Of a stretch of DNA of 64,000 bases, positions 1 to 13,490 are shown in pieces; position 1 is the stretch's first letter; every line of letters starts with the position of its first letter. The translations under genes and the position numbers were made by a program. The notes below the pieces were generated by a model, which was not told the DNA's origin, searched no databases, and saw nothing but the letters and a program-made list of their open reading frames with translations. The DNA comes from Adiantum capillus-veneris (taxonomy: Eukaryota; Streptophyta; Polypodiopsida; Polypodiales; Pteridaceae). The DNA lies in contig CM043958.1 in NCBI GenBank assembly GCA_014529385.2, forward strand, positions 75,139,169 through 75,203,168. Direction: 5' to 3'.

Positions 1-60
1 TCACACCACGTGACATGTTCATTTGGTCCCATAGGTCATATTTGACCTCCGAGGACGATA

Positions 61-700
<640 letters not shown>

Positions 701-972
701 ATGGGGAAGAGATCAATACTACCTGCGCTGCAGGTTTCCAAGGGCAGATCTGTGCGCACGCTCGCAGGCGAAAATGATCGCATACGCGCAGATTTGTTTT
801 TTTCCCCAAATTTTTGCCGTGGAAATACGCGTGGAAACACTTATCTTTCAATAGGCATTCCCACGCGCATTTCCACACCTCGATCGACGCGTATATCGAC
901 GAGCAGCATGCCCGTCGAAAGGCGTGTGGAAAGGTACGGTGCGTCGAAATGTGGTGCATCGAAAGCTCGGTA
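701..972. other. Non-coding stretch rich in CG dinucleotides
   Basis: No gene seen. From about 825 to 960 the sequence is unusually rich in CG for this window, with short phrases such as CGACGCGTATATCGACGAG. Similar phrases recur at 4480-4570 and 37990-38180, so this may be a worn dispersed repeat. Confidence 0.4.
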
Positions 973-1596
973 TTATGTTGTAGTGTAATCCCTTTCCACA
1001 TAATGAGCTTCACCATAATGCGAGCTAGTCATGGGCATCTCCTCTGACAAAAGTGCACTAGTAACATCATCGTATTTTAGCATACCATTATGAGTAGAGT
1101 TACTGATAGTTGTACAAAAGATATCCCAAGAGGGTGGCAACAAAGAAAAAATATTGATTTCATCATAAATGGTCATGCGTTCTGCATAAATCTACACAAA
1201 AAGAGAATCAAAATCGTTGATATAGCTAGCAACACTAGTTGACTCCTTCATACAAAGGTTGAAAAGCGTTCATTTCATGAAAACCTTATTGCTAGCCGTA
1301 TCATTTTCGTAAGTGTCGCATAATTTCTGCCATAAAGCATGAGCAGTCTCGCATTCTAACACTAAAAAGTACACCGACTCACCAAGGTGCAGTCTAATCA
1401 TGGACCTGCATAGCTCATCAAGCTCCTCCCACTGAAACTAAGCCATGTGCATATCTTCAATTCAAGCCGCATAGACAATAGGCATCTTTTACTTCTTTTG
1501 GACAAGCACATCATGCATTTAGATATTCCAAAGCTGAAAATTAGTGCCATCAAACTTCTTTATGTCATAAATGTCACGGTCTTTGCTAGTAGACAT
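973..1596 (-). pseudogene. gag: Ty1/copia gag relic (element H)
   Basis: Reading the minus strand from an ATG at 1596 gives a copia Gag N-terminus of the type KKFDGTNFQLWN, followed by a segment containing AHALWQKLCDTYE and, near 1130-1060, LLPPSWDIFCTTI and LKYDDVTSALLSEE. These are hallmarks of the UBN2/copia gag polyprotein family. At least five in-frame stop codons interrupt it, so it is dead. No protease, integrase or reverse transcriptase follows: the downstream side runs into the microsatellite region at the left edge. Confidence 0.8.
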
Positions 1597-2579
1597 GGTG
1601 ACAAAACTATCAAAAGATCCTGGGAAAATTTTGGCAGAGTTTTGTATTTGGGACTATGTCAACCAAAATACGAGACAAAATGACCAAGTACATCACTTAC
1701 AAAGCATAAAAGAGGGCAATGCCTCTCAAAAGCACACTGTATAGAGACCAATTGAGGCACATAAATTATCAAACTTACCATAGACCGCCAATTCAACATC
1801 AAAAGCACATATACCACTCTATACATGTCATATGGCAAGGCCTCATAAGGGATGCTCCAACTACCTGTATCACCGAAGGTATCTCCACATTTGAGAATAC
1901 CCCATCTCAATGAAAACCTCACGCTATTGACCCTCAACAATGTAGGTTATGCAGCAAAACGTATAGCCAAGTCTCAAAAACGACTATCATCCGGACCAAG
2001 TCTCAAAAATGGTCGAGACTGCTGTACTGTCCAGAAGATGGCTCCACAAAAGCATACAATGGCAATATCCACAAAGACGTACAAGTCTGTCATGATCCTC
2101 AAACAGGTGCCAAAAGCATATGCATGCAAAGAAATATCCCTGCAGGGAGTCAAATTGCTCTCAACAAAAGTGCCAACATACGCATGTATGCATAAAAAAC
2201 TTCTCCCGTTGGAACTAGAATATCGCAAGCACTAAAACATGTAACATGTGAGTCGATGTCGATGCTATAGGCGAAGCCGAAATTGAGGCCAAGAAGCATA
2301 AAGGAAGCTAACCAAGTTTCTCTATGTACATGTACATGTACCTGTACCTGTAGTTGAAGAAGACAACATTGTCAAACTCCCACTCTATGTGTGTATGAGG
2401 CCGCTCCAAAAGAGGCTACACACTCCCAGATGAGCCATGGGCTCTTGTAGATGGAAGAGACTGCAACAATGGTACATGTAATGGCTATGGAAGCTCTGCA
2501 GCACAAACTACCAAAAGAGAGCTGAAAAATGCAGCTCCTAAAACATAGCTCGAATGAGATTTCTGATGGAACATTTCAA
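1597..2579 (-). other. Probable leader of copia element H
   Basis: This lies between the H gag start and its 5' LTR on the minus strand. No convincing frame and no TGGTATCAGAGC primer-binding site is left next to the LTR. It holds a short TGTACA/CCTGTA run at about 2322-2352. At 980 bp it is long for a copia leader, so an unrecognised insertion is possible. Confidence 0.4.
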
Positions 2580-2848
2580 TGAAGGAGAAGAGCCGGGAGC
2601 ACAGTAGAGGAAGATGAATACGCACACACACTCACACACACACCACCATAGCCACACACACACACAGGTTGGAGGGGAGAGCCGACACACACTATGTGCC
2701 CCATTTCTTTCTTCTCTATCTTATGCACTTAGACACAATACACACTCTACTTTGTGTTTGTGGCGAGTCACACAAGTGTATAGCTATACAATTAGGGTTA
2801 GTAGCAATTAGTGATGGGCGATTGGCCACATGGCCATTAAATCTAACA
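2580..2848 (-). repeat. Copia LTR (5' LTR of element H)
   Basis: Read on the minus strand it starts TGTTAGAT at 2848 and ends near CTTCTCCTTCA at 2580. The first ~80 bases align with the LTR at 38398-38617 on the plus strand, sharing GGCCATGT, CTGCTACTAACCC and GTATAG.TATACAC. It includes a CA-rich run (2618-2665). The gypsy gag frame K begins directly beyond 2848, so H probably inserted into K. Confidence 0.65.
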
Positions 2849-4387
2849 TTCAAGCCTTTGCTTTTCTAGTTCCACTTAGGGATATGTCATTCACCTTTGT
2901 TCTTGTGTTTGGTTGTTTTTAATCGGCACTTCATAGGCTTTCAAGAGAGCATCTAGTGGCTCATTAACCTTTTTGACCAATACTGATCCTCATGAACTAG
3001 CATTTCTTGGTTTCTCTTTTGTGGATGGTTCTTTTGGAGGTTCAGATTTCTGCATAAGAGAAGGTGCTACCTTTTCATCATGTTGTCTTATCTTCTCTTT
3101 ATCTTGGGTAAGCTCCTCAGCTAGGGATTTCTGCTCTTGTTCCCTTGTGCTTTCATCCTAGCCTTTCTAGCTTTCCAACTATTCCATTTGCTCTTGGTTT
3201 TATTACTATGTGTGCAGGTCTTTGGTTCACACATCTCTAGAGTCGTGTTAGTTTTTGTTTTCTCTATCTCTGGGTTCTCATTAGTTCTTGTTGTCTATGT
3301 CTCTGCGTTCTCATTAGCTTCCTTTTGAGCTTGCGCTCTTGTAAGTACATGAACTGGTACAATGTTTTCATTTTTTGAGCTACTGGGTAGTTGAATGATC
3401 CCTGAGACATTTTTTGTGATCTTTATGACCTTGTTTGGGTTGTTTGGATAGTCAAGGATCAAGTAAATGACACCACAATCAAGACAATAGGCATTTACTT
3501 GAGTGGTCTCCGTCTGAGGACATTGTTTGACCAAGTCATTTTGTCATGACTTTTGTGAAAATCTACCTCTGGTTGAGGAGCCTCTTCTTGCATTTCCTCT
3601 TGGCTGTAAATAGGCTATGACCTAGCTAAGCCTCTATTCACAATGAACTACAATGTCCTTTTGTCTATCTCATACCTTCTTTCTTTAAGTTGAAACGTAG
3701 GAGGTAGAGGTTATACCGGCCTCACCACTCCATGTGCTTCTCTCATATTCTATCACTTCGAAGGACAGTACTTGCTTTGGTTGTCATAATACATTGTAGT
3801 TGGTACTAGCGCTTGTTTATTATATGCTTCCCTCATTGGCATGTATCTCATGTCTACAGGCATTCTAGCACCTGGCAATGGAGTTTGTTGCCCTAAGACA
3901 GCAGGCTGTGGCCTTGAAACTCCCACTAGACCTAATGCATTCCTCATAATGTATCTAGGTGGATTAGGTGCTACTGGAATAGGTTGTACATACCTCTCCC
4001 TAGCATATTCCATGCTATAGTTAAACTTTTTCCTCGTATGGTTTGTCCATTTCCTCTCAATTTCGCACCACTTAGGCTCCCTTGGATTAGACCTTACAAG
4101 CAAAGTTAACCTCTTGACCATTTCATCGATAAACTTTTCTTGATTGATAGATGTCATTGGTTTTGCAATGGACTCACTCATCTGTGAATCATTTTGCTGA
4201 GAGGATGTGTCATCCTCTTGACTCTTACAATCCTTTTCTTTATATCCTTGCAATTATCCACCAGATAAAGAGCTTCTTTGATCAATTCATTTAGCATCAT
4301 GCTCTTTATCATATGCAGATCCTTTTGAAGACTCGCATGTCTCATTCCCTCGATAAAGATCAACACCAATCCACTACAAGAGATCAC
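2849..4387 (-). pseudogene. gag: Ty3/gypsy gag relic (element K), C-terminal half
   Basis: Minus-strand frames in order: 4387-4178 (LVLIFIEGMRHASLQKDL.. LNELIKEAL..VDN, the usual end of a gypsy gag domain); 4253-3753, a basic 166-residue stretch; 3534-3295 with CLDCGVIYLILDY, a zinc knuckle that lost its His and last Cys, then VHVLTRAQAQKEA, typical of the gag-protease linker. Charged, Lys-rich coding continues to about 2960. Frameshifts and stops separate the parts. It ends at the LTR of H. Confidence 0.6.
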
Positions 4388-4788
4388 TTAAATTCCGAAG
4401 TATCGATGTCAATGGCGGGCGTCAATATATGTATAGGTAAATATGGAGGGAGATCAAGTTTTAAGAAAAAAACCAACAAATTTTCGACGCATATACCGGC
4501 GCTCATATAGGCGCGTACATCGATATATATATTGGCGTGTATATCGATACCTATACTAGCACAAATACCGACACCTGTACCGAAGGATTTTGCAAAAACA
4601 GAACCGTGGGTTTTTCTACGTATTTTGCTCCTTTCTTCTCTTCCTCTCTTGCCCTCCTCCTCCTCACTTGATGCAAATCTGTTGCCTCACCACTTGTCGG
4701 AGGTGAGATTTTCACTCGTAGGCTACTCCCCATCAGCAAGGTAAGCTTCTTTTCAAGTTTCCTTGTAGATTTGTGCACTTTTGTGTTT

Positions 4789-4793
<5 letters not shown>
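4388..4793. other. Non-coding, with CG/ATCGATA-type phrases
   Basis: No gene recognised. Positions 4480-4570 carry repeated phrases such as ATACCGGCGC, GCGCGTACATCGATATAT and ATATCGATACC, recalling those at 840-930 and 37990-38180. Confidence 0.35.

Positions 4794-4855
<62 letters not shown>
4794..4855. repeat. (GT)n microsatellite
   Basis: Uninterrupted GT dinucleotide run of about 60 bp. A short (CA)n tract sits nearby at 4935-4950. Confidence 0.97.
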
Positions 4856-4856
<1 letters not shown>

Positions 4857-5600
4857 AAGTTCGAAGACATATTTCAAATTGTTTCTTGCTCAAATAGGCC
4901 GCATGTGAGTGTTCTAACATTCTTTTTTGTTGCATACACACACACATTCACATAAACATGCATGCAAGTAAATAAAAATGCACACTAAACAATATAAACA
5001 AACTATATACATGTATACACATATTTTTTGTTTAAAAATTAAAATATTATTTTATTAGTAATATTAAATAAAAATCATCGTTAGCTAAGAAAGATAACTA
5101 CATTTTATAATTAAAAGAAAAATCTATTTTTATTTATGCTATTTTATAATTAGTTTTGTTGTTTTTGTGTAAATAAATTTAGGAATTAAAAAAATGTATT
5201 GTTATTTTTGTAATTGTGACTTATCGTAGGCTATTTGCTTAATTAAGTTTGGTCCTTTAACACTAACCGTTTAAGTAATAAGTGGTTTCATTGTGTAGGA
5301 TTGGTCCACATTCAGATCAATGAAGGTTAGTTGCTTAATTAGAGTGTGTAGCTGCTTACGTATTGAATCGTTTAGCCAAGGCCGCTTAGTCCTATACACA
5401 GCTCGGCTAGTTTTGTTATTTAGTCACTTAGTGACTTAGGGCTTGTCATGTAGGTTTAATTGAACGTATTTAAGCGGTTTATTAGCGCTTGTCGCTTATA
5501 GGTAACCGCTTAGGTATTTAGTCCCTTACCGCTCAAGAAGGACTACTCCATATTTAGATCGTTGAAGGCTACACACTTACGGCTAGCCGATCAATGTTAG
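4856..5600. other. AT-rich, then GCTTA-rich non-coding DNA
   Basis: 4980-5220 is strongly AT-rich. 5230-5600 repeats short phrases around CGCTTA, GCTTAATTA and AGATCNNTGAAGG (about 5313 and 5556), which looks like a worn tandem repeat flanking the next array. No coding signal seen. Confidence 0.4.
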
Positions 5601-7255
5601 CCACAAAACGACTTTGACAAACAAAGTAAACTAGCACAATTGGACTTCAATAGTGCACATAGACTTCAAAAATGCAAACAAATTTCAAAAACATACTTAT
5701 GTCAAACCCTAATATATAGCCATTGACCATTAAAGACGAGATTATTACCCGATGGTCCTGATCTCCGTGCATCTCTAGATCAAGGTGTTTGAAGGAGATA
5801 GGGCATGGGTAGAGAATGTGAGGTTGTTAGAGCTAGCAACAAATGGTCAAAAAACCACAAACGGACTTCAAAAATACAAGGGTCTTTATGAGTGACTTGT
5901 GTGCTTCAAAAACGCAAACAGACTTCGACAAACGAAGTAAAATAACGCAATCAAACTTCACTAGCGCACACAGACTTCAAAAGCGCAAACAAATTTTATA
6001 AAAGACGTATGTCAAACCCTAATATATAGGCATTGACGAATAAAGACGAGATTATTACCTGGTGGTCCTCATCTTTGTGCACCCCTAGACTGAGGTGTTC
6101 AACGATCACGAATGGCTAGAGAATGTAAGGTTGTTAGAGCTAGCAGCAACAAATAGTAGAAAAAACGCAAATGGACTTCAAAAATGCAAAAGTCTTCAAA
6201 AATGAATTGTGTATTTCAAAAACTCAAACGAACTTTGACAAATTAAGTAAAATAACGCAATCGGACTTCAATAGTGCACACAGACTTCAAAAAACCTAAG
6301 ATATAGTCATTGACCAATAAAGATGAGATTATTACCATGTGGTCGTGATCTCTGTGCACCTCTAGATCGAGGTATGCGGGGATCGGGCATGGCTAGAGAC
6401 TGTGAGGTTATTAGAGCTAGCGGGAAATGGTAGAAAAACCACAAACGAACTTCAAAAGGACAACTTCCTTCAAAAGTGACTTGTGCACTTCAAAAGCGCA
6501 AACGAACTTTAACAAACAAAGTAAAATAATGCAATCAGACTTCAATAATGTGCACAAACTTCAAAAATGCAAATAGCTTTCAAAAAAGACGTATGTCAAA
6601 CACTAATATATAGGCATTGACCAATAAAGACGAGATTATTAACTGGTTATCTTGATCTTCGTGCCCCTCTAGACCGAGGTGTGCGGGGATCTGGCATGGC
6701 TAGAGAATGTGAGGTTGTTAGAGCTAGCGGCAAATAGTAGAAAAACTAGAACCAAACTTCAGAAACACAAAAGTCTTCATAAATGACTTGTGTACTTCAA
6801 AAACTCAAACGGACTTCGACAAACGAAGTAAAATAACGCAATCAAACTTCAATGGCGCACACAAACTTCAAAAAGCCTAATATATAGTCATTGACCAATA
6901 AAGATGAGATTATTACCAGATCTCCGTACACCTCTAGACCGAGGTGTGCGGGGATCATGCATGGCTAGAGAATGTGAGGTTGTTATAAACTAGCAAAAAA
7001 TAGTAGAAAAAGCGCAAACAAATTTCAAAAACACAAAAGAAATGACTTGTGTACTACAAAAACGCAAATGGACTTCAACAAACAAAGTAAAATAACACAA
7101 TTGGCCTACAATAGCGTACACAGACTTCAAAAACCATAATATATAGTCATTGACCAATAAAGACAAGATTATTACCCTGTGGTCTTGATCTTTGTGCACC
7201 TCTAGACCAAGGTGTGTAAGGATCGGGCATGGCTAGAGAATGTGAGGTTGTCATC
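5600..7255. repeat. Tandem array, about six units alternating ~308 and ~275 bp
   Basis: Each unit has the anchor CATTGACCAATAAAGACGAG followed by ATTATTACC, starting at 5721, 6031, 6308, 6615, 6889 and 7148. Spacings are 310, 277, 307, 274 and 259. Long units carry an extra AAAGACGTATGTCAAACCC-type segment before TAATATATAG; short units lack it. Every unit also has AAACGNACTTCNACAAACGAAGTAAAATAACGCAA-like sequence and ends TAGAGAATGTGAGGTTGTTAGAGC. No frame is conserved. Element A inserted 25 bp beyond the last unit. Confidence 0.9.
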
Positions 7256-7280
7256 ATGTAGTTAGTGGTGTGTACTTATA

Positions 7281-8946
<1,666 letters not shown>

Positions 8947-8947
8947 T

Positions 8948-8965
8948 TGGTATCAGAGCACAAGG
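8948..8965 (+). promoter_or_regulatory. Primer-binding site of element A (initiator Met tRNA type)
   Basis: TGGTATCAGAGCACAAGG begins one base after the LTR end. TGGTATCAGAGC is complementary to the 3' end of plant initiator-Met tRNA, the usual primer for chromoviruses and copia elements. Confidence 0.9.
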
Positions 8966-9757
8966 TTTCTCTTTTCTTGCTCAAGAAGAGAGGTCCTCAC
9001 GCTACCTATAAATGGTTGGTATTATTAATTGCAATTGAGTAAGTATAATAGGGATTTTTCAGCCTTGCAATGCGCCTGCTTCGTGAAGATAACGAGGCAT
9101 CACCATTGAGAGCTATGGTCTTAATAGTGGAGTCCTACAAGGCTTGCCTACGGCTTAACCACTAATGAGCTATTAGAAGCTTGACAAGATCCGGTACTAT
9201 TTTGGTGGTGAAAGACCCTCTCTTCTATTCCTTGCAATTAATGATATTCGAGCCATGGGTACATGAATCTATTCTAATGAAATGCTCACTATGTCTATGT
9301 TATTTTCCGCTACACACAAGTTCCTAGACCATTAAAGGTTACATTGGTATTAGAGCACAAGGTTTCTCTTTTCTTGCTCAAGAAGAGAGGTCATCAAGCT
9401 AACTATAAGTGGTTGGTATTATTAATTGCAATTGAGTAAGTAGAATAGGGATTTTTCATCCTTGCAGTGTGCCTACTTCATGCAGATAGCGGGGCATCAC
9501 CGTCGAGAGCTATGGTCTTAACAGTGGAATCCTACAAGGCTTGCCTATGGCTTAACCACTATTGAGCTATTAGAAGCTTGGCAGGAGCCAGTATTGTTTT
9601 GATGTTGAAAGACCCTGTCTTCTATTCCTTGCAATCAATGATATTTGAGCCATGGGTACAGGAGCTTGAGTGCTTTTCTAAAGGGGTTAAGAGGAGTAGC
9701 ATCTAGGGCGTGAAGTGCCAAGTATACTTAAAAATTTTACACCTAAAATTTGTTAGA

Positions 9758-11376
9758 ATGGTTGAAAATAGTAAAGAGAGTGAAATTAATGTTGATAGCT
9801 TTGATTTTGCTAATGAACAGGCTAGTAATGGTGCCCCTATGTTTGTCCATTACCTTGTTACTAGGCTTCAACAAGCCATGGGCAATACATCCCTCCAAAG
9901 TGAAGTACAACGACAGCTATGTGCTCTTGGGATTCTCCAAACTCCCCACCAAGAAGAGAGAGTACCTAGGAATCCTCCTTGTGAGACTTCTAAAAGAGGC
10001 CTCTCTCCGATAAAGGAAGAAGAAGAGGATCCATACGAAGGGCTCAAAAATCTACTACTTGACGACGCATCTCCTTCCCAAAGGAGAACTCAAGTTTCAA
10101 TGGTAGAGCCCCCACCAAAAGAACAAGAAAGAAGTGAGTCTCTTGCCACCTCGGCAGAGATGGCTCCACAAAGACGGCGGGTAAAACGCTCAACACCCCC
10201 TAAATGGAGAAGACCATCACACACTTCTCTACACCATAATTTAAAAGAGGGAAGAGAGAAAACAAGAGAAGAAAAAGGCAAGAAATAGGTCACCCTCTTC
10301 TCTATCTTCTTCATCCTCTTCCTCTTATGAAGAAAGTGATGGTGCAGACAAGGAGGAACAAGGGAAGAAAAGGTGAGAAAGAGGTCACCCTCTTCTCCAT
10401 CCTCCTCAAATTCTTCCTCTTTTGAAGAAAGTGATGGTGTAGCTTTCAAACCACCAAAAAGAAGAGGCCATAGGAAATCCTATGCCGCATGGAAGAGGTC
10501 GTCCAGGCTCAAAAAGTTCAAAATGGGAGAAAAGAACATCTCTTTCCTTACCTACGATGGCACCTTTGGTGCTACGTACAAAGTATTGGCCTTTATCCAA
10601 CAATTTGATGCGGCATTTAGAGATGAGGGCTTCATGGACTCCTCTAAGCTACGCCATGTAGCTATGCATTTTCAAAAGTCCACCAGGCAATGGTGGTCTA
10701 GCCTACGAGCAAACGGTGAAGCTCCATGAACATGGAAAGCTTTAAGAGCTTCCATCATGAAGTAGTTTTTGGCTACCAACGCCAAAGACAAAGTACTCAC
10801 TGAATGGCGAAGCTTGAAGCTCTCTCCCTATGAATCTATTCATAAATATGTAGACAAGTTTTGGGACTTACATCTCAAATCCACTGTCTTCAAAAAGATG
10901 GACTTTGGAGAGAAAAAACAACAATTTGTGTGGGTTTAACTGAAGATATGGCAGAGTATGTCAACTCCCAAAGGCCACGCACAATATTTGTGGCCATACA
11001 CCATACCATGGTGTCTTCATGAATCAATTTCCAACAAGGGACTAAGAGAAATCTTAAGCTCATGGAGAACAAGGACCATAATAATGAGCCCAAGGGGAAG
11101 GACAACATCCAAAAGTCTCCTAAAGGCAACGCCAACAACAACAAAGCTAAGAAGAAGGGAGTTTATAAAGGCAAAAATAAAGTCTCTCCTGAAGAGCTAG
11201 AGCGTTATCGTAAAGATAACCGTTGTTTCAAGCACGGGGAGCAAGGGCATTCTTATCGTGCTTGTCCCCACAAGAATACACAAAATGAGTATCCTAGACC
11301 TACTTTGGTCAAAATCCAAGAAGAGGATGCTCACTCATTTTGTGTATTCTTGTCCCCACAAGAATACACAAAATGA
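9758..11376 (+). pseudogene. gag: Element A gag, frameshifted
   Basis: The likely start is the ATG at 9758 (MVENSKESEIN); it opens an acidic/basic N-terminal region to 10288. The gag domain lies at 10500-10940 (MGEKNISFLTYDGTF, FIQQFDAAFRDEGF, HFQKSTRQWWSSL) with stops at about 10727 and 10762 and again near 10937. A zinc knuckle CFKHGEQGHSYRACP (about 11224-11270) has His for the second Cys. Two tandem duplications shift the frame: 95 bp (10287/10382, Ser-rich EESDG stretch) and 88 bp (11261/11349, just after the knuckle). Gag would form the particle and package RNA; this copy cannot. Confidence 0.85.
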
Positions 11377-11424
11377 GTATCCTAGACCTACTTTGGTCAA
11401 AATCCAAGAAGAGGATGCTCACTA

Positions 11425-11933
11425 CAAAGGATCTCCTCTATGCCATGCTTGGGGAAAGGTAAGAGAGCATGATGCTTTTATTCTCTTTGACCCTGGTTCT
11501 ACTCACAACTTCATATCCACATAGTTGGCCACCAAGCTAGGCATCCAAGCCTATGAGATGGGAGATGTCCTACCCGCTGATGGTGCTTTCAAGGGGCAAG
11601 AAGCCTCAGTCACTCCCTTAATTGGGAAATTGAGGCTCCATGGACAAGGACGACTTTTTTTATCTCTCCTCTCAAGCACGAGGATGTAATCCTAGGGCAC
11701 CATGGTTTGATCGCATGGCTGTCAATGTTAAATTCCCTGAAAGGAAAATCTACTTTAGGTTCAAGGAAAACGATATGTACATAGATGCTAAGGATTTGGG
11801 TAACACCATACCCATTGTACATACGCAAGCTTTCAATAAATCAATAAAGAACTCTATTTCTATGTACATGATTTTTGTTAAAGATTCTCAAAATAAACCT
11901 AATGCTTTAGCAAAACAAAAAATATAAACAATC
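11425..11933 (+). pseudogene. pol: Element A protease region
   Basis: About 11470-11525 encodes DAFILFDPGSTHNFIS, the retropepsin active-site region, with Pro replacing the usual Ser/Thr of the DSG/DTG triad, then a stop. After a frameshift near 11640, the frame at 11640-11927 encodes DKDDFF and APWFDRMAVNVKFPERKIYF, the conserved protease-RT linker of chromoviruses. Processing activity is unlikely. Confidence 0.8.
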
Positions 11934-11939
11934 ACGAGA

Positions 11940-12432
11940 AATTAGAGTTATCCAATTTTCTCAAGGGATTTCAAGATGTTTTTATTGAAAAAATCCCTTG
12001 TGAACTACCTCCTAAACAAGGCAATGATGACCATGCAATTAAACTTCTTCCAGGAAGTTCACTGCCTAATAAACCTCCTTATAGAGTTTCTCAAGCTCAA
12101 CAAGAGGAGATTATGCGGCAAGGGCATGAGTTAGTTCTTGAGAAGGGCATGGTTAGGCCTAGCTCATCTCCATTTTTTTCACATGTGTTATTAGTGCAAA
12201 AGAAAGACGGCACATATTGTATGTGTGTCGACTATAGAGCACTAAATAGGATCACTATCAAGAATAGGTTCCCCTTCCACGGGTAGAAGACCTATTTGAT
12301 AAGCTACAAGGGTCGACCTACTTTAGTAGGATTGACCTAAAAAGTGGCTACCATCAAATAAGGATAGTTGATCAAGACATTGTAAAGATCGCATTTTGCA
12401 CTACGTTTGGTCTTTACGAATACATTGTCATG
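11940..12432 (+). pseudogene. pol: Element A reverse transcriptase, N-terminal part
   Basis: The frame from about 11945 encodes ELSNFLKGFQDVF, then [48 protein letters not shown], the fingers/palm start of gypsy RT. A one-base shift near 12280 moves the frame, after which [15 protein letters not shown] can be read to about 12365. It breaks at 12432, where B inserted; the fold resumes at 32746. Confidence 0.9.
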
Positions 12433-13395
12433 TGTTTGGAGGAGTTGTAGCAACGACCTAATCGCAACCCACACAAAATTATCAAATATGTGGATCGGCA
12501 ACCCAGCTAGGGCATGGAAGCACCCATCGGATGAATAGAAATAGAGGACTCAAGAGATCAGCTCTCCAATGCAAGTAGAGATTAGCCATGGCAAGACTAA
12601 CTCTAAACCTACTCTAATCACTAATCAATCAACTCCTACACACATCAAGTCCACCGAAGTCCGACTTACCATAGACTAGAAACCCCAAGCACAACACTAA
12701 TGAACACGTACTAATTACATTGGTGTTGGCCTCTCCAATCACCACATGCCAATCACGGCACTTCATCAATAGCTACACACACGAGGTGAATGGTACTAGA
12801 GTTTCATAAAACCTATCTACACATAAGCAAACATTAGGGTACACACACTAATTACAAGATTAAGACCCAACTTAATCAACCTAATTAGTGATGCTAAATA
12901 TCAGAAATTGAATGCTTGTAGAAGAATAGGAGAGGTTAATACCAAGAAGTACATACCTCTCTCAAATCTAAAATAATGAGAGTGTAATACTACTTCATGA
13001 CATAATGAAATGTAGAGAAGAAGTAGACTAATGAGAAAATAATAATTAGATTAATCAAGAAGAGCTTACTCTAATTACAAATGGTTTAGCACTAGCCTCT
13101 TAAGCATGGGCATTAAGCTCAAGGCCATAGAGTGAACACTCAAAAGAGAGAGAGAGCTCTCAAAAGTGGATCCTCAAGAGTGGATACTCAAGAATGAAGC
13201 CTCCTTGCATAAAGGCTTTCACCACAATCCCTTCTACTATGGGTTTAAGCTTGAGCCCTCTAACTAGCATATACAACTTTGGAACTCCCAATGAGCCCAA
13301 GACTTATACAAAATGAGTGGGAAATATTGTGACATCTATAGCATATCTCCCGCTTGATCCATAACCGGTGTAGCTTGTGTTAGCCGCTGCTAACA
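12433..13395 (-). repeat. LTR of element B (3' LTR in element orientation)
   Basis: 963 bp on the plus strand from TGTTTGGAGGAGTTGTAGC to CCGCTGCTAACA, colinear with 31760-32740. Shared landmarks: CTAGGGCATGGAAGCAC, CCAATCACGGCACTTCATC, GAGAGAGAGCTCTC. A weaker relative in the same reading sense as B's minus strand is the LTR at 30318-31220. Confidence 0.93.
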
Positions 13396-13490
13396 AGATT
13401 GCTCCTGAAGATAGGAGAAAATCCACTTTTATTATTGTATTTCGTCATGCCATTTGGTCTCTGCAATGCTCCAGCAACATTCGAGCGTTA
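13396..13490 (+). pseudogene. Gypsy reverse transcriptase snippet
   Basis: Directly after the B LTR the plus strand reads IAPEDRRKSTF and, one frame over, MPFGLCNAPATFER, the highly conserved RT palm segment. It is not part of A, whose own RT resumes at 32746 with a different version of this motif. Only about 95 bp is recognisable before the sequence turns A-rich. It is probably a filler or the remnant of another element. Confidence 0.75.

Noticed and set aside
1700-1940. Minus-strand 93-residue frame (1659-1940) as a gene
   Set aside because: No recognisable domain; it lies in the leader of a dead copia and overlaps no conserved motif.
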